This document shows positions 24,625 through 33,284 of a stretch of 40,477 nt of DNA, piece after piece. The stretch lies in NCBI GenBank assembly GCA_002368645.1, contig DFEE01000031.1, positions 1,896 through 42,372 of the forward strand. The letters run 5' to 3'. The stretch's first letter is position 1; each line of letters starts with the position of its first letter. This stretch comes from Bacteroidales bacterium UBA3810. Its GTDB lineage: Bacteria > Bacteroidota > Bacteroidia > Bacteroidales > Paludibacteraceae. The notes beneath the pieces are model-generated. The model was given only the letters and a program-made list of their open reading frames with translations. It made no database searches and was not told the origin of the DNA. The translations under genes were made by a program, and so were the position numbers.

Positions 24625-25812
24625 TTAAGTGAATTTCGGTTTTGAACCAAGTGCTGGTTTTTTACATTTTGGTTCATTCCAAATATCTCGTGCTAACTCT
24701 TCCGTTTTCTCTTCATAATTAGCATCGTCCCTCATATCTATAAAGTCGCGACCAGATAAGAATACAGGAATATCTTCCAAATTCCCAGACCTAAATAATG
24801 GAATAAATTTCTCAGTTTTAATATCTTTTTGAATTTCAGCAGATATTATAGAATATTCAACGCCAACGCCCCCAACTAATTTCTCCGTTTTCTTTTTATA
24901 GTTCGGTGTCATCACACATATAACCCTTTGTGAATCTGTAATTGCATGCTCCATAAAATGAGGTAATAGTTTCCCAAGTTTCATCTCCCATTTATCTAGA
25001 ATAACTCTTATTCCATATTTTGATTGAAGATGAGTAGCCAAATTTAGCACCCATGTCTCATGTTGTTCATCATCCCACGAATATGAGATGAACACTATTG
25101 GATGTTGTTCTTCTAACATTGAGGTTTCTACTTGTTTATCAGTAACGTCTTTCTCTGCCGGAGCTGATTCTGTTTCCGTTTTTTTGTCCTCTAATAAATC
25201 CAAATCGGCATCAAACTCTATTTCTGCGCGATTATATACTAATTTATCCTCTATCCAAGATTGCAAATCCCCGTAGAAATACATTCTTTGTTCTTTAGGC
25301 AAACTCTCAATCAAATCTTTATAGTAGTCAACTCTACTTGTTGATCTCCCCTTTTTCCTAAGTTCATCAATGTACATACCATACGACGGCGGTAATTCAT
25401 CTGAATATTTTAAAATAAGGTTATAAAAATCAGATCCCTTAATATAGCATAATGCTCCCTCTTGTGATCCAATAATTCTCCAGAGTTTATTATATGCTTT
25501 ATTCCAATCAGTATCAACACAAGCCGGAATTATCCATGGAGTATTCTGCATTTTACCCACAAGATTTTCCTCATAAATATAATCATACCCCTTTTGTGTT
25601 AATACGATGCATTCCAGAGGGTCTTTTTTATATGTAAAATATCCCGTTATTTGCAATCCGACAAAGACTATATTAAACAATTCTTTCTCTTTGGGATTCA
25701 AATTCATGATTAACGAGAAACGAATTACTCTCATTGGTACGATTTCGCCAGCTTTGCAATTTGATGAGCGAAACTTATCAAAAATCAATTCAGCAATTTG
25801 TCTTTCATTCAT
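24625..25812 (-). CDS. SEFIR/TIR-like domain protein, likely defence effector
   Basis: The 395-aa protein has an N-terminal part resembling a winged helix (about 1-85), a middle region of unknown fold, a charged linker rich in Glu/Thr/Ala (about 205-230), and a C-terminal SEFIR or TIR-like domain (about 236-380). The latter shows VFISYSWDD, the GIRVILDKWE strand-loop, VICVMTPNY and FIPLFRSG. In bacterial immunity such domains usually deplete NAD+ once a partner senses phage. The start is 52 bp after the GHKL-ATPase gene on the same strand, with no promoter seen between, so they form an operon. The sequence is much more AT-rich than the mannan locus. Enzymatic activity is inferred, not shown. 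Confidence 0.8.
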   Translation of the reverse strand: MNERQIAELIFDKFRSSNCKAGEIVPMRVIRFSLIMNLNPKEKELFNIVFVGLQITGYFTYKKDPLECIVLTQKGYDYIYEENLVGKMQNTPWIIPACVDTDWNKAYNKLWRIIGSQEGALCYIKGSDFYNLILKYSDELPPSYGMYIDELRKKGRSTSRVDYYKDLIESLPKEQRMYFYGDLQSWIEDKLVYNRAEIEFDADLDLLEDKKTETESAPAEKDVTDKQVETSMLEEQHPIVFISYSWDDEQHETWVLNLATHLQSKYGIRVILDKWEMKLGKLLPHFMEHAITDSQRVICVMTPNYKKKTEKLVGGVGVEYSIISAEIQKDIKTEKFIPLFRSGNLEDIPVFLSGRDFIDMRDDANYEEKTEELARDIWNEPKCKKPALGSKPKFT

Positions 25813-25864
25813 AATCGTGTACGTCCAATTTTGTCAATAGTATTAAGAACATTATAATCCTCTA

Positions 25865-27871
25865 TTAATTTGCATTCAAGTTATCAATCTCTTTTGTTAA
25901 TGTATCCGCTCCTGCTTTGGTCTGCGGAACCGAAGTTATTTCCTCTTGAATTTTTGATTTATCAAACCCTAATTTTTCAAGAATGTAGTTATGTTGCAAC
26001 TCAAAAGACTTAAATACATCGTCCCAACTCATTGCATATATTTCATAATTATCAACTTTATTAACAAGAAAACGCTTATTAAAATGTTCAAACGAACGAT
26101 ATTTATCCTTCACGTCCTTTGAAAGTTCCTTACTAACCACATAAAATTTCCACGTCCTAAGTTGACTATTAAATTGAGCCTCATTTTTAATAAGGTTCAT
26201 GTAATCCTCAATTTGACGATATTGAACAACACCTATCTCAACATTAGGTCTCTTAAGTTCGACTATTACATTATCCTCTATCAAGTTAGAGTCCAAATAC
26301 GGATGGATGTATTGCCTACACATGAAAATATCCGGCCGCCTATTTCTTTCTTCGCTACCTATAACTTCTGGCTTCGCATCTTCTCCATCGAGAATGTATA
26401 AATATTTTGAAATTAGATTTTCAAAAGATTCGTCATGCGATACCATGTGAAATTGTTCTCCAAAAAGCCAATAATTACTTTCAATGATTTTTTGTATATG
26501 ATCTCTTTCATTCGTAAATTTTGATAAATCATACACCAATTTACGCAATGTCTCTATTACTTCATATCTATCATGAATCATATTAACCATGCGATTAATA
26601 CGGCTAATCGTGGTTGAACGCAACACGTTTGACAATTGCTCTCGCTCTTCTTCTGATAAAGTTACTATACCATCCAAAATGGATATAATCCTTTCTCTTT
26701 CATTAGAATCCAACAAAAGGTTAAGGAAGCCAACTAATGTCTTTTCTTGTTCTTTTTTCAGACCTTTGAATATCTTCGGTTGGATAATATATATATTCTT
26801 TATAGCTTCCTCTAAATCTTGCCTGCGTTCTTGATCATATTTATTATCCTTAAAGCGAGGCATTGAACCATTTTTTACGAATTTTAGTAGCAGATCATTC
26901 GCTCCAATTTCTTTCACAAAGTGTCTTTCATATGATGCCAATCTTTTGCGCAATTCCTTCATCAATTCCTTATATGTAGGATCTAATTGATTAGTTACAT
27001 TATCAAATCGCGGACTTGGTTCTTTTTCAAACTGGAAATTATTGAAATATGATGATGTAACATATACGCTATGATAAAAATTGATAGTATTATTGTTGAA
27101 CGATGTCAAAACTTTACAGTTCTCTGAGAAATCGCCCTTCAACATGTAAAAATAAAATTTATCTCCAATCTTTTGGTTCCATCTTATATATGTCACATCA
27201 AATTGGTCATCGCCTATTTGCAATTGGAATTCATCTTTTGTACCAAATAGATATTCATAATCCAATTCTACTCCATTTAAGAGAATAGCATAATGCCTAA
27301 ATCTATTCAAGCATAAAAACCAAGCAAATTTTTGTGCAATATATTCAGTAAAAGAAGCATCTATAAGATGTTCTTGATAGAGGCTTGTAAGATTTTTAAA
27401 TGTAACCGTTGTTCCCGTGGATGCATTTGCATCTGTTATAATTGTTTCATCAGACACCTCATAATTTGACATATCTTCTACGGAGATGCTAATATTATAT
27501 TGTTTTAGTTGTCCATCATCATCCATATATCGCGTATTCCAATCGGCCATCAATGCAAAATTATGAAAAGAGAACCTTCCCTTTCCTTTTTTGCCTTTTA
27601 CCTCAGACGTTCTTTGAAATGTTCGCATTTTTTGCGAATAAAGAAATGCGCCAAATGTTGATTCTAATGTCTTTCTATTGATTCCAGAACCATTGTCAGT
27701 TATAGAAAATTCCATAAGATTACCTAACTCATCTGCTACATAATCGAGTCGAACGGTTTGAGCACCAGCATCAAAGCCATTCCAAATATATTCAGCAATT
27801 GCTTGACGGTAATCTGTAGTAATCCCCGCATTTACTACGCTTTCATTATAGGCTGATATCTTATATTTCAT
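25865..27871 (-). CDS. GHKL (Hsp90-like) ATPase with C-terminal PD-(D/E)XK-like domain
   Basis: The 668-aa protein starts with a GHKL ATPase: N box EYIWNGFDA (Glu27, Asn31, Asp34), DNGSG (59-63) and the glycine lid GKKGKGRFS (93-101). The middle (about 300-460) is helical. The C-terminus has the Shedu/DUF4263-like pattern NYWLFGEQF, then RRPDIF (Asp514) and VIVELKRP (Glu538, Lys540), fitting a PD-(D/E)XK nuclease core. A MORC- or Hsp90-like clamp fused to a nuclease next to a SEFIR protein suggests a phage-defence sensor and effector. DNA binding or cutting has to be tested. It follows the AAA ATPase gene by 45 bp. Confidence 0.82.
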   Translation of the reverse strand: MKYKISAYNESVVNAGITTDYRQAIAEYIWNGFDAGAQTVRLDYVADELGNLMEFSITDNGSGINRKTLESTFGAFLYSQKMRTFQRTSEVKGKKGKGRFSFHNFALMADWNTRYMDDDGQLKQYNISISVEDMSNYEVSDETIITDANASTGTTVTFKNLTSLYQEHLIDASFTEYIAQKFAWFLCLNRFRHYAILLNGVELDYEYLFGTKDEFQLQIGDDQFDVTYIRWNQKIGDKFYFYMLKGDFSENCKVLTSFNNNTINFYHSVYVTSSYFNNFQFEKEPSPRFDNVTNQLDPTYKELMKELRKRLASYERHFVKEIGANDLLLKFVKNGSMPRFKDNKYDQERRQDLEEAIKNIYIIQPKIFKGLKKEQEKTLVGFLNLLLDSNERERIISILDGIVTLSEEEREQLSNVLRSTTISRINRMVNMIHDRYEVIETLRKLVYDLSKFTNERDHIQKIIESNYWLFGEQFHMVSHDESFENLISKYLYILDGEDAKPEVIGSEERNRRPDIFMCRQYIHPYLDSNLIEDNVIVELKRPNVEIGVVQYRQIEDYMNLIKNEAQFNSQLRTWKFYVVSKELSKDVKDKYRSFEHFNKRFLVNKVDNYEIYAMSWDDVFKSFELQHNYILEKLGFDKSKIQEEITSVPQTKAGADTLTKEIDNLNAN

Positions 27872-27916
27872 GATATATTAGTTTAATATGTTGCACACCT
27901 AACTTACTTATTCTTC

Positions 27917-29335
27917 TTATGCATGGAACAAGTTATCCATTGTCAACTGAGCATTGATACCGTTTGCCCATGCGTTTTGTTTGAGGCCATAGGACGTTAT
28001 CATCACAAGGCTTACTCCTTTGCGCGTTTTGGTTTTCGCTTGGAAAGTGCCTATTTTGTTACGTAACTCCAAATCGTATTTCTCTGTTAGTTCATACTCT
28101 CCTTGTGAGAACTTCATTTCACACAAATTGATGATATTATCGTCACGGTCAATAAGCATATCAATCTGTGCGCCCTTTTCGTCCGAAGTTCTCGGAACAT
28201 ACACCCATGAATAAACATTGCTTATGATACCAGATATCCCTAAAGCATGTTTAATCTGGTCTATATGTTGGAAACAAACACGCTCAAACGCCAGACCACT
28301 CCATGCGTTGTAAATTGGTTTTGATATTGTACGCGACCAATAGTCTTTCTCATTGATAGTGCCATCCGCCATAAACTTGAAGTAGAACAATGTGAAGTTG
28401 TCTATCAATTGATAGACAGTTTCTTTCTTGGCTTTTCCGATGGAGCTATACGAGCGCAGGAATCCACATTGTTCCAATTCACGGAGTGTTTTTGTCAGCG
28501 TGCCGCCACTCTCTTCTTCAAGTGCTGCCATTAACTCATTGCGCGTCATGCCGACCTTCTTGGTTCCAAGAGCCGAGACAACATCAATGTAAGTTTTGGG
28601 CGAACGGAATAATGATTTATATAGCGCCTCAAACTCATTCCGCATCTTTCCATTGGGATAGAAGAACATACGGTCAATATTTTGCGCCCAAGATAAGTCT
28701 TTACGCAGCATATCCCAGTAGAAAGGAATGCCACCAATAATCATATATGTCTCCAGGATATTGCGGCGGCTCATACCCAAATTGCGTTCCGTCGCATATT
28801 GCTCACACTCGTGCAGAGTGAACGGACGCAAATAGATTTGTTCCGTTAAGCGATTATGCAAGCCACCATAGTTCATAACGATTTTGTCTATGATCCAAGA
28901 AGTTGCACTTCCGCATACTACCAAAACTATATCTTTACGAGCGGTCGCCCATCCATTCCAAAAATGATCAAGTGCCGAAACAAATTTAGAGTTAGGAGTG
29001 TCCAACCAAGGAAGTTCATCAATAAAGATTACTTTCTTTCCTTCCGGCAGCGTACTTAAGTGCTGACCTAACATAAAGAACGCCTGAGACCAGTTTGAAG
29101 GGCGTTTTACCTTTTTCATTCCTGCAATAATCAAGGAATTAGCAAATTCCTCTAATTGCTCCCGAATAGAAGCATCTTGCAAGCCCGTGTGTTGGAAGGC
29201 AAATTTGTAATTGAACGTCTCACGCACAAGATACGTTTTCCCGACACGGCGCCGTCCATAAACAGCCGCAAACTCAGATTTATCACTCTCTAACAGCGAT
29301 AGCAATACTCGTTTTTCTTCCTCTCTGCCAAACAT
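27917..29335 (-). CDS. AAA-type ATPase with DUF234-like nuclease fold
   Basis: The 472-aa protein has Walker A GRRRVGKT (27-34), Walker B VIFIDELPWLD (Asp106, Glu107), a winged-helix region (about 260-310) and a C-terminal DUF234-like domain in which Asp about 391, Glu406 and Lys408 (NLCEMKF) look like a PD-(D/E)XK core. Such archaeal-type ATPases are frequent, often solitary, in Bacteroidales, and their role is unsettled. It has its own promoter and is followed by the GHKL gene after 45 bp without a clear promoter, so it may be the first gene of a three-gene operon or simply a neighbour with read-through. Confidence 0.85.
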   Translation of the reverse strand: MFGREEEKRVLLSLLESDKSEFAAVYGRRRVGKTYLVRETFNYKFAFQHTGLQDASIREQLEEFANSLIIAGMKKVKRPSNWSQAFFMLGQHLSTLPEGKKVIFIDELPWLDTPNSKFVSALDHFWNGWATARKDIVLVVCGSATSWIIDKIVMNYGGLHNRLTEQIYLRPFTLHECEQYATERNLGMSRRNILETYMIIGGIPFYWDMLRKDLSWAQNIDRMFFYPNGKMRNEFEALYKSLFRSPKTYIDVVSALGTKKVGMTRNELMAALEEESGGTLTKTLRELEQCGFLRSYSSIGKAKKETVYQLIDNFTLFYFKFMADGTINEKDYWSRTISKPIYNAWSGLAFERVCFQHIDQIKHALGISGIISNVYSWVYVPRTSDEKGAQIDMLIDRDDNIINLCEMKFSQGEYELTEKYDLELRNKIGTFQAKTKTRKGVSLVMITSYGLKQNAWANGINAQLTMDNLFHA

Positions 29336-29364
29336 AACGTGTGGTACATTTTAATTTTTGGGTG

Positions 29365-29395
29365 CAAAGTTACAACAAAAAAATGACATACGCAA
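29365..29395 (-). promoter_or_regulatory. Promoter of the AAA/GHKL/SEFIR operon
   Basis: Minus strand TTG (29393-29395), 20 nt, TAACTTTG (29365-29372). The rest of 29336-29578 is AT-rich and shows no gene. Confidence 0.75.
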
Positions 29396-29578
29396 CCAAA
29401 TCGTGTATTTTTTTTGAGATTTGGCTAAAATTCTCGCATTTTCACAACAACACTCAGCCAAATCAATGAAATTTTTGCGGATTTGGAGAGGGTTGTTTGC
29501 ATTTCTAGAGATTAGAAAGATCTAAAAGTTTGCTTAAATAGAGGGAAGATTACTTGCAAGAAAAGCGCAGAACAAACT

Positions 29579-30667
29579 CTAATGATTTTGCATTTTCAGT
29601 GTTTCTTCGTGTAGTTTTTGATAGAACAACCTACATCCTTCCGTATCCTCTAATGTAAATTCAAATAATTGATGTATCTTATTCAATTGATTTTGAGCAT
29701 CCTCAAATATAGAACGAAAACCATCAGATAAAAAATGGAGTAATTTAGAATCAGGTCGTAATGCACTCATCAATCCGAGTGTAAAAGCATTTTGTTGAAA
29801 AATCGGTAAATATGTTTTCTCATAGTGATTTTCTTGATTTAAGAGGAACCACAACCTATCTTCAGTTTTAGGGTAGTGTTCCGAAAAAGTTTCTATCGTT
29901 TTTATCCACGGGAAAGATGCTATCACTCTCCCAGCAAAATCAAAATAACCATATGAGTTAATTTCTTGTATACACTTTTCGTCCAATTCTGGTTGTTTTA
30001 ATCCGGCAGCTACCAATTGATCAAAGTATTGAATATTTGGATTATTATAAAGTTTTTGTATCTTTTCAAATAATTCAGAAAACCAAATCATATTCTCATC
30101 ACACTCTCGCTCTTTAATCTTTGCCTCTATTAGGTTAGCCCAGGCCTCTGTATCTACTGGTATCAAAGCGTCCGGAATCAGCTCCAATTTATCTGATGTC
30201 ATAAAATCCATCGGAGCACAATAATCAGAATTATGAACCAGTTTTATTCCTACTCTCTCATATGATTGCGCTACAAGACGAGAACAAAACATTTTTTCCT
30301 CATGCTGTTTTTCTTCGGTATCCTTATAACTACCTGTCCTAAAAGCCTCGCATAAACTGAATTCATTTCCCATTTTTATTCGGGCACAAAAAATTACATT
30401 CTCAATAATTTCCTCGCTGACGTCCTTCGGCCTATAAACTAATGCATCGTCATCATTAATAAAACCATATGAAAAGATATGATTCATTGTAACGCCATAT
30501 CCATTTGCTTCCATAATAAACGCATCGCCCATATATAAAGCAGCGTGTGTATATTTTGCGCCGCCCATTTTCTTGCGAAGACTTTCTTCGTAATCGTTTA
30601 TTAAAAGGATGTCACCTTTTTGCAGTTTCGCAGTATTAAAAGCATACTGTATATCTTCCCTTTTCAT
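29579..30667 (-). CDS. YiiX-like (permuted NlpC/P60) cysteine hydrolase
   Basis: From ATG 30667 the product has 362 aa; the frame continues upstream through the promoter and is not used. The first 170 residues match the YiiX/YebB-type permuted papain fold: GDILLIND (18-25), His41 in YTHAALYMG, and Cys128 in MFCSRLVAQSYE, a permuted His/Cys pair. The remaining 190 residues are helical and unrecognised. There is no signal peptide, so it acts inside the cell if active. Members cleave amide or thioester bonds, in some cases of lipids. It is a single gene in the AT-rich block, divergent from the sigma-fusion gene. Confidence 0.75.
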   Translation of the reverse strand: MKREDIQYAFNTAKLQKGDILLINDYEESLRKKMGGAKYTHAALYMGDAFIMEANGYGVTMNHIFSYGFINDDDALVYRPKDVSEEIIENVIFCARIKMGNEFSLCEAFRTGSYKDTEEKQHEEKMFCSRLVAQSYERVGIKLVHNSDYCAPMDFMTSDKLELIPDALIPVDTEAWANLIEAKIKERECDENMIWFSELFEKIQKLYNNPNIQYFDQLVAAGLKQPELDEKCIQEINSYGYFDFAGRVIASFPWIKTIETFSEHYPKTEDRLWFLLNQENHYEKTYLPIFQQNAFTLGLMSALRPDSKLLHFLSDGFRSIFEDAQNQLNKIHQLFEFTLEDTEGCRLFYQKLHEETLKMQNH

Positions 30668-30700
30668 ATAAGAATTTTGTTTACGATATTTATTTGAGTG

Positions 30701-30732
30701 CAAAGTTACAACTTTTTTTTGACATAAACAAA
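30701..30732 (-). promoter_or_regulatory. Promoter of the YiiX-like gene
   Basis: Minus strand TTTG (30729-30732), 20 nt, TAACTTTG (30701-30708). Confidence 0.8.
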
Positions 30733-30832
30733 TAATCTTTAGATTTGGAAGAGAATGCACAAGAAGCAACGCGGAAAGCAACACAATTTCAACTCAAATA
30801 TCAAAACATTCCCTATCAAAATCAAAACATTA

Positions 30833-30864
30833 TTTGCTTATCTCGAAAAATTATTGTACCTTTG
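30833..30864 (+). promoter_or_regulatory. Promoter of the sigma-barrel operon
   Basis: TTTG (30833-30836), 20 nt, TACCTTTG (30857-30864). This is the housekeeping consensus, so basal expression does not need the encoded sigma factor. Confidence 0.8.
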
Positions 30865-30959
30865 TAAGTCTTTTTGCAAAAAAAATGAGAAAAATTTGTT
30901 GTGTCATGCAGTCTTTTTAATATAGCTTGTACTATATAATTAGAGACATTGCGTCCATA

Positions 30960-32630
30960 ATGGAAATAGCATCATTGATAGAACGGTGTAGGCATGGAGA
31001 AGAGGATGCTCTCGGTGAACTATATAAGACATACGCTCCGAAATTACGGAGTGTATGTCGGCGGTATATCAGTAATGAAGATATGGTAAATGATGCTCTG
31101 CATGACGCTTTCGTTGTAATTTTCACTTCGTTTGATACCTTACGCGAAGATAGCAAGGCAGAAGCATGGATGGTGTCTATTGCAAGAAATGTAGCCTTGA
31201 AATGCAATGATTATGCAGAAATCCTTCCGACTATATCTATTGAAGAAATCAATGATCTTGAACTTCCACCCTCGGAAGAAGGAGAATCCGATGTAAGAGG
31301 TCTATCTTTATCTGATGTAATAAAACTAATAGACCAACTTCCTGAAGGATATAAAAAAGTATTTCGTTTGTCCGTTTTTGAAGGTCTTACTCATAAAGAG
31401 ATTGCGGCAATGCTTGGAATAGAGCCGCATTCGTCTTCCTCACAACTTACGCGAGCCAAACAAATGCTTCGTAAAATGATGCAGCAATATTGGGTATTGC
31501 TTCTATTATTGTTGCTTCCGGCTACTCTACTTCTTATCAAGAAAAGGGATAGTCGTCTCGAACCTATTGCCATTACCAATAACGAAAACGCAGAAGAAAG
31601 TGTAGAACAGCCAATAGATGATACAGGAATCACAGTAAATCACACTCCTGCTACCAAGCCTGAACATACATCGGCTTTTGAGGATACCATTCCTTTACAT
31701 TTGGTTGATATTAAAGATGCTCATGCTTTAGCAGACACCATGCCACAAATAATGGTAGATTCTATCCCTAAAGATCCGGCTACTCCCTCGCCATATGTCA
31801 AAGAGTTAACGCCCAATGATTACATTGCAGAATTGGCAGAGACACCTATTAAAAAACAAACAAAACATAAATGGCAAATAACCCTTGCTTATGCAGCGAC
31901 ACCGCTTCCTAGTCTAAACAAAACGGATAATTTTATGACCATACCCGAAATATCGGTTGCAAGTGCTCCGGCAGCAAAACTATATAATTGGGGTGACTAT
32001 ATTAACTATGTGGACAACAATGCCGAATCAATGGATTCCACAAGTGCATCAAATATGAGACATATAGCTATCATCAACTCCAACAATCCAGCAGATTCAC
32101 TTTCAGAAAGCAAACACCATTCATTGCCGCTTACGATTCAACTCTCACTGAGCAGACAAATAAACGACAAGTGGTCACTTTCTACTGGTTTGAGTTATTC
32201 TTTACTGAGATCTGCGTATCAAAGTGGCAACGAAAGCACTACAATCAAACGTACACAGACATTACATTATTTAGGGGTTCCGGTTCGATTCAATTATAAA
32301 TTGGTGGGCGGTTCTCGTTGGAACCTATATGCTTCCGGTGGTTTGCAGGTGGATATGCCTGTAAGTGGTCGTCTAAATACACAATACTCTTATGGCGGCG
32401 CGTACGCAGGCATTAAACCGGCCTCTGTTACCGAACCTATTACCAACGCGCCATGGATGTTATCTGTTGGTGCAGGAGTGGGTGTACAGGTTGTAATAAT
32501 ACCTCACATGACCTTGTACATAGAGCCCAATCTGAATTACTATGTTCCATTAACAAAGGGAGTTGACACCTATCGGACAGAAAGACCATTTGATATCACG
32601 CTTCCGGTGGGAATTAGATTTTCTTGGTAA
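30960..32630 (+). CDS. ECF sigma factor fused to an outer-membrane beta-barrel
   Basis: From ATG 30960 the product has 556 aa (a TTG at 30927 is in frame but less likely). Residues about 5-80 are sigma region 2 (ALGELYKTYAPKLRSVCRRY, EAWMVSIARN) and 118-172 are region 4 (LPEGYKKVFRL, GLTHKEIAAMLGIEPHSSSSQL). Residues 177-193 form one membrane helix followed by KKR. A Pro/Thr/Asp-rich periplasmic stretch (about 195-305) leads to a porin-like barrel (about 310-556) with alternating strands, ending in GIRFSW. One chain would thus span both membranes and hold a sigma factor at the inner membrane. Dual-membrane-spanning anti-sigma factors are known in Bacteroides; here the sigma domain itself occupies that position. 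The single frame has no sign of sequencing error. Confidence 0.85.
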   Translation: MEIASLIERCRHGEEDALGELYKTYAPKLRSVCRRYISNEDMVNDALHDAFVVIFTSFDTLREDSKAEAWMVSIARNVALKCNDYAEILPTISIEEINDLELPPSEEGESDVRGLSLSDVIKLIDQLPEGYKKVFRLSVFEGLTHKEIAAMLGIEPHSSSSQLTRAKQMLRKMMQQYWVLLLLLLLPATLLLIKKRDSRLEPIAITNNENAEESVEQPIDDTGITVNHTPATKPEHTSAFEDTIPLHLVDIKDAHALADTMPQIMVDSIPKDPATPSPYVKELTPNDYIAELAETPIKKQTKHKWQITLAYAATPLPSLNKTDNFMTIPEISVASAPAAKLYNWGDYINYVDNNAESMDSTSASNMRHIAIINSNNPADSLSESKHHSLPLTIQLSLSRQINDKWSLSTGLSYSLLRSAYQSGNESTTIKRTQTLHYLGVPVRFNYKLVGGSRWNLYASGGLQVDMPVSGRLNTQYSYGGAYAGIKPASVTEPITNAPWMLSVGAGVGVQVVIIPHMTLYIEPNLNYYVPLTKGVDTYRTERPFDITLPVGIRFSW

Positions 32631-32695
32631 TAGATGCAGTATTTTTGATGTTTTTAGTACTTTATTATAAAGATACATTATAAAACACTTAAAAC

Positions 32696-33217
32696 ATGAG
32701 AACTAAAAAAATCCTCGCTTGGATGATGGCGATAGCCATTACCAGCATTACCCTGACGGCTTGCAGCCATGACAAAGAAGTCGAGAATTCCTCCAAAACT
32801 TCGCTTCGCGCGTGCGGGCTTTCTCCATCCGGGACGCACAGTAGTAGTATCCTTTTCACAGATGACGACATAGAATGGTTCGATGTGAATACACGGGAGA
32901 TTAAGTTCAAGGATATGTCTGCGCCTTTATATGAGCGCATACGACCATTCAACGAGATTGAATTCTATCTTGGCGAAAATAGTTTGTTCGTGGTCAGCAG
33001 TTTTGTCGGCTTATGGGATAGCCGCATCTTTGAAGATCTTGTGCTATGCTATGGAAATCAAGAATCTACAGATATTGACGGGAAATATTATTTATACGAC
33101 TGCTATCCGCTCCAATACCTTGATACGGAAGCAGTTATAGCCAATCAAAAGAAAAATGCTCTACAATGGGATATATTTATTTCATACTTGAGAAGTAAAG
33201 GGAAACTAAAGAAATAA
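32696..33217 (+). CDS. Small lipoprotein behind the sigma-barrel gene
   Basis: The 173-aa protein has a lipoprotein signal with lipobox SITLTAC (Cys23). The mature part has no recognised domain; it contains an N-terminal Ser/Thr-rich stretch, then IEFYLGENSLFVVSSFVG and a Tyr-rich segment. It starts 65 bp after the sigma-barrel stop on the same strand and is followed by a strong terminator, so the two make an operon. It could be a ligand or partner for the barrel at the outer membrane; this is inference from position only. Confidence 0.65.
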   Translation: MRTKKILAWMMAIAITSITLTACSHDKEVENSSKTSLRACGLSPSGTHSSSILFTDDDIEWFDVNTREIKFKDMSAPLYERIRPFNEIEFYLGENSLFVVSSFVGLWDSRIFEDLVLCYGNQESTDIDGKYYLYDCYPLQYLDTEAVIANQKKNALQWDIFISYLRSKGKLKK

Positions 33218-33240
33218 GTTTTATCCTTATGCAGTCCTTC

Positions 33241-33284
33241 GTTGCAGTTTTGTACTATATAAGTAGAAACTGCAACGATTTTTT
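33241..33284 (+). terminator. Terminator of the sigma-barrel operon
   Basis: GTTGCAGTTT pairs with AAACTGCAAC and is followed by GA and six T residues that end one base before the ATG at 33285. It may also act as an attenuator for the radical SAM gene. Confidence 0.8.

Noticed and set aside
30668..30784. N-terminal extension of the YiiX-like protein
   Set aside because: It covers a consensus promoter; the ATG at 30667 begins the recognisable domain.
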